A stretch of DNA of 64,000 nucleotides from Halichondria panicea. Its lineage: Eukaryota; Porifera; Demospongiae; Suberitida; Halichondriidae. Shown one piece after another: positions 23,236 through 37,090 of the stretch. The notes beneath the pieces are model-generated. The model saw nothing but the letters and a program-made list of their open reading frames with translations, searched no databases and was not told the origin of the DNA. The stretch's first letter is position 1; each line of letters starts with the position of its first letter. The position numbers and the translations under genes were made by a program. The stretch lies in assembly GCF_963675165.1 (NCBI RefSeq), contig NC_087377.1, positions 10,960,632-11,024,631 on the forward strand. Direction: 5' to 3'.

Positions 23236-26174
23236 CTAATCACTTATAGAGAAGAAATCCACAGTTTGAATACTATTAGAATATATTTCTGTCCGTCCTC
23301 CGGCTACAATGACCTCTCCACTAGGAAGTACTGAGCATGTGCAGCGATATCGTGCAGTAGGCAGGTCTCCCACTTTCACCCACCTCCTGGTGTCAGGCTG
23401 GTATAGAGGAGGATCAATGAACTTGGGTTGTCTGTGCCGTCCCATCCACCAACGGCTAATAGTGACCTCCCAATACTGAGAGGAGCTGACAACACGAGTG
23501 GTACTTTCTGTAAAGTCTGCCAGAGAGTCGATGTGTCCAGGTGGGAAAGGGCTTTTGCGATAAGTTCATTGAGGTCGACGTGGTGCACTGTCATGGTTGC
23601 CCTCCCAATGTGATCGTGCCCTCCCATTAGGTAGAGGGTGTTTCCTATGAGAGTCGATTTTAGTTCTGATCGTGGGTTAGGTAGTGACTGAGCAATGTAC
23701 CATCTTCTTGATGCCACGTCCAACACCTCCACAGAGGAAAGGGTACGTCCTTCATCCTCCCACCCACCAGCTACAATGATGTGGTTGTTGAAGGAAACAG
23801 CAGAACGAGCAATGTTCATTGGTGGGTACGGGTGAGTCCATTCCCCTGACTCAAATACGGCAAGTTGATTGGTTGGTATGTTGTTTCTTGGATTACATCC
23901 TCCCACCAGTAGTCGATTAGCGAGTGATGTCATAGCGAACTACTCGGCAGTGTATTCCAGTAGTTTGGTCCATTTATCTTGCTTGAGCTTCATCACTGTA
24001 CACATGTCACAATCATTGTCTGCATCACCTTTACCAACATACACCGTGCCACCGATAACAACACTCTGTACTGAGTATCCCATCTTGATTGGCATGTCTT
24101 TTCCTTTTCTCCATTTCAGAGTGAGTAGAGGTCTCGAATCTCCGGGAGGGAGACGCTGAATAATGAATCAGTGTAACAAGGATATGTCTATACAGTAACA
24201 AGCGAGTGTTATACTGGTAGCATGCACGCTAACTTAAGAGACGATGCCCGCTAGTCTAATAGAATGTGTACAACAATTATATAAAAGACTATAATGGTGC
24301 ATTTCGTCTCACCTGTCTCTGTTGTTGAATGATGGCGTCTCTCCTGATCAGCTCAGCATTTTTGTGCTCAATCTGTTCCCGTACAGGGGAACGTTGGTGA
24401 AAATCTTTGAACTGAAACACAGACGTGAATAATCATTAGTGGAAATTCTACAACAGAACGAGAACAAGGACAATTTTCGCTAAAGAAAGTACATAATTAT
24501 AGGCACACTCAAACGGATGTGTAGTTACGGCTTAACACATGAGACAGCATCCATGCATATTAAGGTACAATACTATTGTTGCTGTGGGAATCTCATTCAC
24601 ACACTACATGTATACATATACCTTCTTGACTGGTTGAGTGTCCTTTGATTCCCTCTTTGTTGCCTCCACTGTGTCCGAGCCTCTTGTATCTAAAAGAAAG
24701 ATTATAGGAAATCAAGTTGGCCAAATACTCACACCTTTAGTGTCCTTCATTTGAGTGAAGGTTGTCGTGCTCGTTCTTGTATCTTTAGACATCTCCTCAA
24801 CACCTTTTAGTTTGAGTTTGTTCAGATTTCTGTACGTGACATGTACATACTTGTAATTATTATAATAATAATATTCATGTAACTAAATTATATATATAGG
24901 ACCCATGCTTGTAATTAACTTACAGTATAATTATTATAATTATGCCAGGAGTACCGGTATATAGTGCCTCTTCAAGAACTTACTGTTCCAGCAGTAATGT
25001 CTCCACCTCATCCGTACTTCTACAGGTGAGAACTTTGACCCCCATCACACTGAGAGCAGCCTGTACAGTAGGGGACACTGGGTAGATACGCTTGGCAACA
25101 GCTACAGTGATGAGAAAGTAGAGCTCCAAGCAACCTTGTTTGACTGAACAGAGTTGTAGTGCTGCTCTTTGTAGACTAAGTGCTTCAGCAATTCTTCGTG
25201 TCAGCCTTTTTACATACTCCAGTGTGGCTACTCGCTCCGTGCACTTGAGAACAAATATTTTAGCCGTTTTCATACGAGATTTTGAAGAGAAAGCTTCGGC
25301 CGGAACTTCAAACACATTTCGCTGGCAGAACTGATCAAGTGCAGAACAATACTCACACAGTTGTGTTTGGTCGTCTGGTGATCCCAGCAGCTCGATGAGG
25401 TACTCCACTATATTATTATTGAAAAAGGAGATGTAAGCACGTAGAGTCATGAAGACTTGGGCCAAATTTTTGGCATTTTTGATCTCTTGCCTATTTTCTG
25501 CATCAAAGACTTTAACTCCAATCCCGTCGTTGAAAGATTCGAGGCTGAGAAGAGAATCTTTAATCTTATCCAATGGGATCCGTTTTTCAAATGACTCTTG
25601 GATAATTAGAGTAAAAGCAGTGAAACTAATTATCATTTTCCTTGTGTCACGTATGAGCCGATCCTCCAATTCAATTTTATCATCATCATCAAGGCTAGAG
25701 TTGCGGCTGTTCAACACAGCTGGTCGCAGTCTTGTGACGCTTGTAGCTATCATATAGCTTCTTGACAACATCGTCAGTAGAAGGGCCAGCGATGGCAGCG
25801 ATAAAGCCGTGGAATACACTGGGATTGAGCTTAATTCGGTGGATAATAGTATCCAGAATCTTTCGAGATTTATCTGAGTCCATAACTCCATTCAGTCGAG
25901 AACTTAATCTGGTATGTATAGCCATTGGAGAATACAATTTTGGGTGCTGGAACGACTTGCAATTCACATTCACGATCAAATGCTTTGCTAGCTTCTTCAC
26001 TTTTTCCGGTTGGGAAACCTGTCTGCATTTCTACAACCTCATAAATTAGAAGTTTAATTGCACAAATCCCGTCCCTGTAGCTGCCTTTGAAGACTACTCC
26101 AAATGCACCTTTACCGAGTGGCGCCTCTAGGAAAACAGTCAAATCGTCGTTGATCAACTGATGATTTTGGTCAA
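23236..26174 (-). pseudogene. Copy B: kinase start fused to helical domain, with broken Kelch
   Basis: From the 5' end: 26174-25960 encodes the kinase beginning (GKGAFGVVFKG, ICAIKLL, AFDREC). It then changes frame within SFQHPK and joins a different sequence: a Death-fold-like segment (about 25920-25750, KILDTIIHRIKLNPSVFHGF) and, in another frame, a helical domain (25750-24985: ISFFNNNIVEYLIELLGS, QFCQRNVFEVP). Two linker exons (about 24829-24737 and 24689-24622), a coil exon (24411-24313) and the Kelch exon (24155-23236) follow with compatible phases. The Kelch exon has an in-frame TAG near 23940 where other copies have TGG, and a frameshift near 23405 (LYQPDT register lost). No Death exon is found upstream. 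Probably a pseudogene. The helical domain resembles one I recall from cnidarian and sponge Death/ankyrin proteins, at low certainty. Confidence 0.75.
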
Positions 26175-27190
26175 CTGTATTGGAGTGTATACAAAATGTA
26201 TATACAGTTGAGCCTGATTATTCGAACATCTGTTCCCATCTCATCCGGATGGTTGAAATATTCGGACACCAGTATGGTATAATTTTTATATAACTTTAGT
26301 GTTGGACTCAAAACTATTGTTCTAGAACTGAACAGATTATGATAATACTGAACTGTATTTATTTATAATTTCGTATATCTATAGTGTTCTAGAAGGTTCT
26401 TTCTAGTTTTGGTTTTATATAGCCTTTTATTCTGCATAATTCTGATGCAGAGTTGCTCAACCAGAATGACTTCACCTGTGCTTCCATGTGTTAATGTGTG
26501 GCTTCCGGTCAACGTTTTTTCGGGACGCTTGCTCCCCAAAAAGGGGATAGTTTAAATTTTGCAACTCTTACCTTTAGATTCCTGGGCAGCCTTGACCACA
26601 ACATTTCGTTTCCTAATAGTGGTGGTGATCTCTGGTTTCAAGTCAGGTTTCGCCTCTCTTGTTTTGGGATTTGCCCTTGGTGCTGGTATCACCCTGAGGG
26701 GGAGAAACTGTCACGTTGTGTACAAGCCTTCCCGGAATGCTATTGAATGATTTAAAGCCTTAACAATACACTGTTCATAAACACTGACACAATGAATGTT
26801 GTAAGTATGTTTTGGTCAAGTGGTGTCCGACCTCCTCTGAGGGATATCTAGTTGGTTCATGTGTTCCACTGAGGCACCAGCACTGCGGGTGCTTTCATTT
26901 TAACTCCATGCAGCCTCTGACAGGAAACTATACCGGCCGTCTCATTTGGAGTGGAATTGTAGCTCTTTTCTGACTCTTTTAGCTCTAACGCTTTGGTGCA
27001 ACGCTACCGATGACAACTCAAATAGTGCAAACAGATGATGCTACGAAAGATTCTGAGAGGCCTTCATAACTCTAGAAAGAAGCTTTAGTTTTGCAAATCC
27101 ACGAATCAAAATCCAAGAGAACGGCTATATAGAAGCTGCATGTTAGTGTTAGTTTCGTCGCATTGCAACAGTTGAGTAGTTACAATTGCA
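26175..27190. other. Gene-free stretch
   Basis: No supported gene. Around 26500-26750 a short frame (SGQRFFGTLAPQKGD) has no recognisable domain. Phrases such as gacctcctctgagggatatc at 26828 look like ends of the CAGAGGAGGT element group. Confidence 0.4.
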
Positions 27191-27195
27191 TGGAA

Positions 27196-27203
27196 TACAC
27201 AAA

Positions 27204-27255
<52 letters not shown>

Positions 27256-27283
27256 CACACACACACACACACACACATACAGT
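27196..27283. repeat. (CA)n microsatellite
   Basis: An almost pure ca run of about 85 bases, with a single atgc interruption near 27252. Confidence 0.95.
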
Positions 27284-27422
27284 TAGCTTAACTGTATTCC
27301 TACGCCTCAATTAAGCGATTAAGGCATATGGTTAAAGCTTATCCTAGCATCGGGAGATTGAGTACCAATGCATGCAACGAATATAGTTATACTCAAGCAA
27401 AGATAAGTAACGTGTTGATAGC

Positions 27423-27534
27423 AGAGGAGGTACAACAGGTGCGTGCAGCTCGATCAGCCTTTACTAATTATCTGCCCACGCGGTGTGTTAGACTAATTGC
27501 TTGAGCTGCATCACGCCAGTCATACCTCCTCTGT
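27423..27534. mobile_element. Short foldback, CAGAGGAGGTA ends
   Basis: Cagaggaggtacaacaggtg at 27423 and its imperfect complement ccagtcatacctcctctg at 27534 bracket inner inverted phrases gtgcagct / agctgcat. Similar ends occur at 49525-49640 and singly at 12926. Confidence 0.6.
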
Positions 27535-28345
27535 GTTGATAGTATAAGTATATACATGCATATTTAAGATGAAGCTCATGATCTCATTATAGAATACTGG
27601 TTTTTCTCGAGCCCATATATACATGCATAATTATAATGCATAAGGTATTAATATGCATAATTATGGCTCAAGAGAAATTAAATCAGTCTTAAGACAAAAG
27701 AGGATCAAACAATGTATTATGGTTACCTGTTTTCGGGTATTTCCTTCATTTGCCGTCTTATCAGACCTCGCCTTGGTACCTCCAGACATTGTTGACTCAT
27801 CGAAGGAAATTAGAGGGGGCTGTTTTTTCTTACCCCGTATCGCTAGGTATACGCCCATACAGTTAGTGCTGGACTATGAATATCACAAACAGTGTGGTAT
27901 TATCTAGAACCTGGGAGAGATCCATTCTTGGTTGCTCTTCTAATCAGAGGGAGGAAAGACACGATCACAACAGAAAGGACGAATTAGGCTAGATTCGGTA
28001 CAAAAGAAATACAGACTACCTTATAAGGCGACATCATTATTTTCACAGGTAGATTTTCTGCAATTTCAGTGTTTAGTTAAGGTTACTATTAAAGACGAGT
28101 AGTATAAGCTTGTAATTACTCGCGTATGTTTCATTGCATTTCCAATTATCCACGAATACAAATTGGAGGAACAAAGAAAAAAAGAAGGAAAAAATAAAGG
28201 GTCTGCCTCGATAAATTTTGTGATGCTACTGACCGATAGCCAAATTTAATTAACGTGGGGGCGAGAGTAAACCGCAATAAGGCCAATTTAATTACATGTT
28301 TCACGGATGCAAACGGGTCTCTTTTTGTGGTATCTAAAACCCATG
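27535..28345. other. Gene-free stretch
   Basis: No supported gene or clear repeat boundary. Open frames at 27653-27907 on both strands have no domain signature and no splice support that I can see. Confidence 0.35.
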
Positions 28346-28349
28346 CATT

Positions 28350-29925
28350 CCATACCCTTCCAGACTATACACAGTACAGAAGAGAAGAAATTGTACAGTT
28401 ACTTTTGAAGCATGCATGTAAATCTAGCCATTGCATGGATAAACTATTGTCTGTATTTGGTAAGACCATCGGCATTGAAGGCATTAGCTGGAAAATGCAG
28501 TTTTTTTTGTATAATTATGCATGTATAATAATTATATAGAGTCGGTTTAAAGTCATTTAGGGTAGTGTCCTATTCAGCACATGATGTGTGTTTCCCTGTA
28601 ATGTATTTGAAAATGCATGTGCAATGTACAATCATGTACCACCGCCCCCCCCCCCCACACACACGTACACACCTTTACTGTCAGTGACACTGTTAGGCCT
28701 ATCGGCTATGCTGCTAAGAGAGGGGCCTCACATAAATTGGCCACTCAGATGCTAACAGACCTCAGCAGTATGGAAAAGGGTCTGTAATCAGAGACTACAA
28801 ACTGCCCAGCCCTTACATGCAGCCCACCTCCAGTCTGGTGAGCAGCCTATAAGCAGTGAGGGACAGTCTGAAGACATGGGTCCATGGACAGGGGCTACTG
28901 AGGAACCTTCATCAAGAACAAGGTACGTGCATGTGTATAATGTGTAGTTATGCACTGCAATGAGTCAACTGTGTACTATTGAATGTACAGTACAAAGAAT
29001 GGGAACCTAGCATGCTTACTAGTCTGTATGTACATGCAATTGTATACAAGGTATGCTTCAATGTATGCAGTTTAGGCCACTCCAAAGGAGACTGTAGTTG
29101 CCCGTCAGAGACTCTATATGCGGGTGTGAGCAGTATTATCACTATGAATCTCATTATAAATGTGTTGCGTCATCAATGAATTTAATTAATCACCCACAAA
29201 AATGTTACTATACACACGTACACCCACAAACAGCAAACACAAAAAAAGTAATTTCAATATTTCATTGGATAATTAGAGAAATAATGGCCATATGATGCGG
29301 TAGCTAAAGCAGAAAGCGCGAGTTGGACGGGAAACTACATTTGGAGTGGCCTTAGGTGTGTACAGGGAAACGTCTGTCAATTGAGAACACTAGCTCACAA
29401 TATTTGTAGTGTCATGTACAGTACATGTACCAGACCCTTCATCACACTACCAGTTTGAATGTGTCCATGTGTTGTTTATCCTGGCTACAGAACACTGACT
29501 CAGGACGAGGAGGACTTTGACAAGTTCCTGGAGAGTGTCAAAGCTCAGCAGCTCTCACTCTCCACAAAAGGTATCACTTTAACTAACTCTTACGATTATT
29601 CCATAATGTAAGTACGTACATATTTTATACCAGTACATGTGTTGTTTGTGGTGTTCCTTTTATCATAGTTGAGCCATTTTGCAGTATAAATTATAGCCAC
29701 AATTATCATGTGATTTTCTTACTTCCTAAGCCCTCAAACTTCCACTTAGTATGACTATGACCATGTGACTCTAGATCTTTAACCCCTCAGTTCCCAAGCC
29801 CCACACCTCACTGTCTGACTCGGAAGAGGAGATAGACTTTGGATTCTGGGAAAAGGCGTCCATGCACCCTACCCTCGGACAAGACCCCAACCAAGGACCT
29901 GAACTTGTTATGAGACTTTAACGTA
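28350..29925 (+). pseudogene. P3: 3' exons of the repeated plus-strand gene
   Basis: Recognisable exons: about 28770-28921 (HAAHLQ-like, then SLKTWVHGQGLLRNLHQEQ in a shifted frame, donor aag|gtacgtg); about 29494-29569 (LTQDEEDFDKFLESVKAQQL then SLSTKG, donor aag|gtatcac); and about 29791-29922 (VPKPHTSLSDSEEEIDFGFW then EKAS). The last exon shifts frame after EKAS because of an extra catg, ending VMRL. An upstream part at 28362-28500 matches P1. A MITE interrupts the intron at 29071-29355. The product is unknown to me. The gene ends tail-to-tail about 110 bp before the Kelch exon of copy D. Confidence 0.6.
29071..29355. mobile_element. Foldback MITE, GGCCACTCCAA family, with paralogous empty site
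   Basis: Ends ggccactccaaa and tttggagtggcc are flanked by TTA. The matching intron in P5 reads gcagtttaggtgtgtaca at 43651 with no element. Here gcagttta is followed by the element and then ttaggtgtgtaca, which shows precise insertion with a 3-bp TTA duplication. Same family as 97-366. Confidence 0.9.
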
Positions 29926-30032
29926 ATATTATGTACGTAACACTTCATATCTAACTATGTACAATAAAAATATGTTGCAACTTATCAGAACGAGGTTAAC
30001 TCAATGCCAACATTACAAAGAGAAACAATTAA

Positions 30033-33293
<3,261 letters not shown>

Positions 33294-34227
33294 CTTCTCT
33301 GTAGAGTGTGGAATAAGATTAAACAATGAAATAATTATATAGAGCCGAAAGCTGCATCTAAATCATGTACATTGCAATCAGTGCTGTCGACTCACTGATT
33401 AAATCCAGAGACTTTATCACAGTAGTAAGTAGAAAAACAATACATGTACCGAGATACGCCCCCTTTTCTGCAATAACAATGCTGAATCAGCAAATCACGT
33501 CCAAAATCTATTGCGGGCCTGGAGGCTTTGTCCAGTCCTAGATCCTATTGTGGGCCACAGTGACATAGCCAGGACCATGGAGAGAGACCATTTCTGAGGA
33601 GGTGGGAATGGCAAGTTCCTGGCCAATCAGATGATCCATAGATACTTTATAGTATCTATGGATGATCCTACATGATGAAGCTGCTCGTAAAGATGCAAGT
33701 CTGATGACACACTCAGGATGATGAGTGAGTGATAGTGTTGTTATTTAATAGCCTGATAGGATATACCTACTGCCAACATGTTCATGTACACTGTTCCTAT
33801 AGGACGCATTTGATTCTGTTTGGATGGTCCAGAAAGCTGTTTGAAACTATTCAGTAAATAGTATGTTGAAGAGTGCGCCAGTAGACTGTACCGTCATGTA
33901 GCAAACTCTGACAAGGGCTCTAATGACACGAGTATTTGACCTTATAGCCAGGGGTCGTGTTATGGTGAAGTTGCTTGAGACTATTATAGCCATTGCCTTG
34001 GTTACATGTGCAGTGTTTGAAGACGTGCTTGTGTGTGTACAGTTATTATTGTTTGACCATAATTTGTAGTAAGTACTGTTCACGTGTTTTCTCCCTACTA
34101 GACCTGAGGATTTGTACTAACCAGGTGAGCTGGATTTTGACCCCAACAAGGAGAGCTTACTAGCGGAGCTCCACCTAGTAACCAGCGGTAGCCACGCACC
34201 CGGAATGGATCTGATCATTATAGTAGC

Positions 34228-35470
34228 GATGTCAGACCGATTTTCATTTTTGCTATTTCTAACTCCTATGTATTACTATCTCTTTTGAACACTCTAGGCA
34301 AACCAGAAAAACTTTACTGCACTGGATTTGGTCAAGCAAATGCAGAGATACAGCGTTTTGAAGAACACTAGTCAGGGAAAAATTCGTACAAAAATTTACC
34401 GCATTTTAATGTACTTGGGCGGGACTTATGAAATTTGTTGTTAATACCGGAAATGATCTTAAAGTTAGCATATCTGCTGAACCGCTTGGTCTATTCTCTT
34501 TTAAAAAAGTATGAAATGGACACTCAGGACTCAGGAGTTAACATTGTAACCATTTTATTATGAAGTTTATAATGTTTCTGTAATGTATATCTTTATGATG
34601 TCCCTATAATAGTATGATGTCTCCTGCTTCAGAGAGTTCTTTTGGATTTAAAGTAACCATGCTATCTTTTCAGTATATTGTATCATGTTTCAGAACTCTC
34701 ATCAATGTCCACCTTACGCTTGTATCTGTTTCTTGATCTTTATAAGCAACTTTTCTGTCAATTTCATTTGGTCTAAATAATTCGTTTTTAGTGTGATGTA
34801 GATTTAAGGCTATACAACTATATAAATCTATGATACAACTCTGTTGACAGCTTCTAATTAATACAGTAGATTACTCTTGTCTTTTTTGTGTGCAAATTGA
34901 ATCAGTTCTTGCAATTTAATAGTTTTGGTAGATTACATTGTTGTCCCTGGAATTCTCTCCAATCTTTCTTGTTTCTTTTCAACAGAGGCTTTCAGATTGC
35001 TTCAATAATTACTTTCAGTAACTTCTAAGAACTTCTAAGAAATAAATACAGCTATTGGTACACTTGGCTTGATTTACTGCATTTCTATTCTCAGCTCCAC
35101 CCATCTATCCATGCAATATGTGATTCCGCAAGAAATAAAAGCTTATTGTAGCAACTTTTTGCATAACCTGGAGAGAGTTAGAGATGAAAGACATGCTCAC
35201 TTGTGTTTTTGTTCATTTTCATGTTTGGTTGCCAAAATGATGATCACCTTTGAGAAAAAATCACACACAAAACAAGCGTCAAATGCTAAAATCATAAAAA
35301 ACTGTTATAAAAATCAAATTCTACGCTATTTTTTACCCCTGGGAACAGCTGTTGTTTGCTAGACTCTTCCAGGGCTTGCGGAAAGCCCTTCTTGTTCACT
35401 GGTCCCGTTTTTTACCATTGAATTACTGTGCGAAAATACGCCCACGCACTACTTCCGGTCTGACATCTCT
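34228..35470. mobile_element. ~1.24-kb element with short GATGTCAGACCG ends
   Basis: Gatgtcagaccga at 34228 and ccggtctgacatctct to 35470 are inverted. The interior is AT-rich, with one 97-codon open frame (35069-35362) that has no recognisable domain. It lies inside P4 between two exon-like fragments. Confidence 0.55.
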
Positions 35471-35891
35471 AATTATAGACAATGAGAAGTGATAGCATGT
35501 CAGACAACTACACACATTGTAGGTCTCTTTCTGAGAGCTTTGTTGACTTGTATAGTCATCTTGTGTTGTAAACCTCTGATTTTATCGTATTTAATAGCAT
35601 CTTTAATAGTGCTGCAATAATTATAGTGTGCTTAGATCAATAATTTTTTGTACATACTAACACTGTGTATTTGTACTAACAATGTTAGTTGATTAATAAT
35701 AATGTTTCTCTGTTGCACAGGATAAGTGCTGACTCGGCTCTGTTTAAGTCCAAGAGCAAAATCAAAGTGGCTCGACTAGTGAGTTGTGTCACGTCAGTTA
35801 GTGTGTAGAGTTGTAGTGAAGCTTTTCTTATTCTATAGAGATTATTATAGAATACAGTCAGGTTAATTAATGGACTCCATAGCGGACCTAT

Positions 35892-36153
35892 GCCACACAG
35901 GAAAAATATCTAAATTTCCTATACTTTCAGGATAGTACAAAATTTCCTGTAGACTTTCCTTTATGAATCTTACACATGTCCTGAACTTCTTCAGGAATAG
36001 TAAAGGAAACTATACAGGAAACGTTGCACTATCCTTTGTAAGTAGGTTGCAGGACACTTGCAGGACACCTGCCATTTTTCAGGAAATGTGCAGATTTTAT
36101 GGGCTGCAATGTAGCAGCACTGTAGCAGGAAATTTAAATATTTTCCCTGTGCC
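35892..36153. mobile_element. MITE, GCCACACAGGAAAA ends
   Basis: Gccacacaggaaaaatatct (35892) and its imperfect complement aatattttccctgtgcc (to 36153) are inverted; internal tcaggata/ttcaggaa phrases recur. No coding sequence is supported although an open frame crosses the right half. Confidence 0.7.
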
Positions 36154-37090
36154 ACCTCTAGAGTACAGCTATACTGTTTCACTGTATATCTTGAAGTAAG
36201 ATTATATCTATTAGTGTTATGATTCTACTAAAACTCGTTCTCAAAAGTTTCAGCCTATAGCCTAGTTTTATTTTATTGCTCCCGTTACTTGCTGTTTAGC
36301 CAGATCATAATTGTATAACACTCCTCTGGTTTCTATAGATCTTTATTATTTATGTGAACCAGCCGAGGGTAGCACTTCAGTGCTCTAGTTCTAATTGTAG
36401 ATTGACTGATTGATTTGTCTTCTGTACTACTGTTTGATTTTTCCACCCCTCATCTTTTCCGGCCCCCAGTTATGCGGCCATTTTTCAGCCCGGCCAAGTG
36501 TTGAGGAGACAAGAAGAGGCACTGAGAATGGAGGTAGAGGTACAGAGTACATTAGCTGGAAAATGCATTTGTGTCATACTTTGTAGAGTCTCTTAAAGTC
36601 ATTCAAGGTCAGCTATAGTTTGTCCTATTTGAAGGTGTGCAATGTACAATCATGTACGACCCCCCCCCCACACACACACACACACCTTTAGGCCTACTAT
36701 GCTGCTAAGAAAGAGAGGGGCCTCACGTAAACTGGCCACTCAGTGTGACTATGACCATGTGACTCTTTAACCCCTCAGTTCCCGAGCCCCACCCCTCACT
36801 ATCTGACTCGGAAGAGAAGGTAGACTTTGGATTCTGGGAGAAGGCGTCCACCCTACCCTCGGACAAGACCCCAACCAAGGACTTGAACTTGTTATGAGAC
36901 TGTTGCATATTATTTTGTCTGTTTTTGTACTATTTTCTGGCAATGTAATTATGTATGTACCACTTCATGTCATCATAATAACTATAATTATATGCAATAA
37001 AATTCTGTTGCAACTTAATTTCTCAACATGATAAAAAGAATATCAATATCGTTATAAACTCATCGCACAATTAACAAAATAACTAATCAG

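Larger units (their letters stand above)
33515..36900 (+). pseudogene. P4: most extended copy of the repeated plus-strand gene
   Basis: Fragments in order: a Death-like end (33530-33600, LEALSSP then a frame change, IVGHSDIARTMERDHF); a segment reading KFLANQMI / LHDEAARKDASLMTHSG (33610-33720, interrupted by a small inverted duplication); an exon reading ELDFDPNKESLLAELHLVTS (about 34121-34190); RISADSALFKSKSKIKVARL (about 35721-35780); an exon resembling LRRQEEALRMEVEVQSTL (36500-36555); and the last exon VPEPHPSLSDSEEKVDFGFW (36779-36897) ending DLNLL. Two elements are inserted between exons. The protein is not one I can name. It ends about 190 bp before the Kelch exon of copy C on the other strand. 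Confidence 0.55.

Noticed and set aside
35069-35362. 97-codon frame as a transposase
   Set aside because: No DDE-type or other transposase motif and no clear start context; kept only as the interior of an element.
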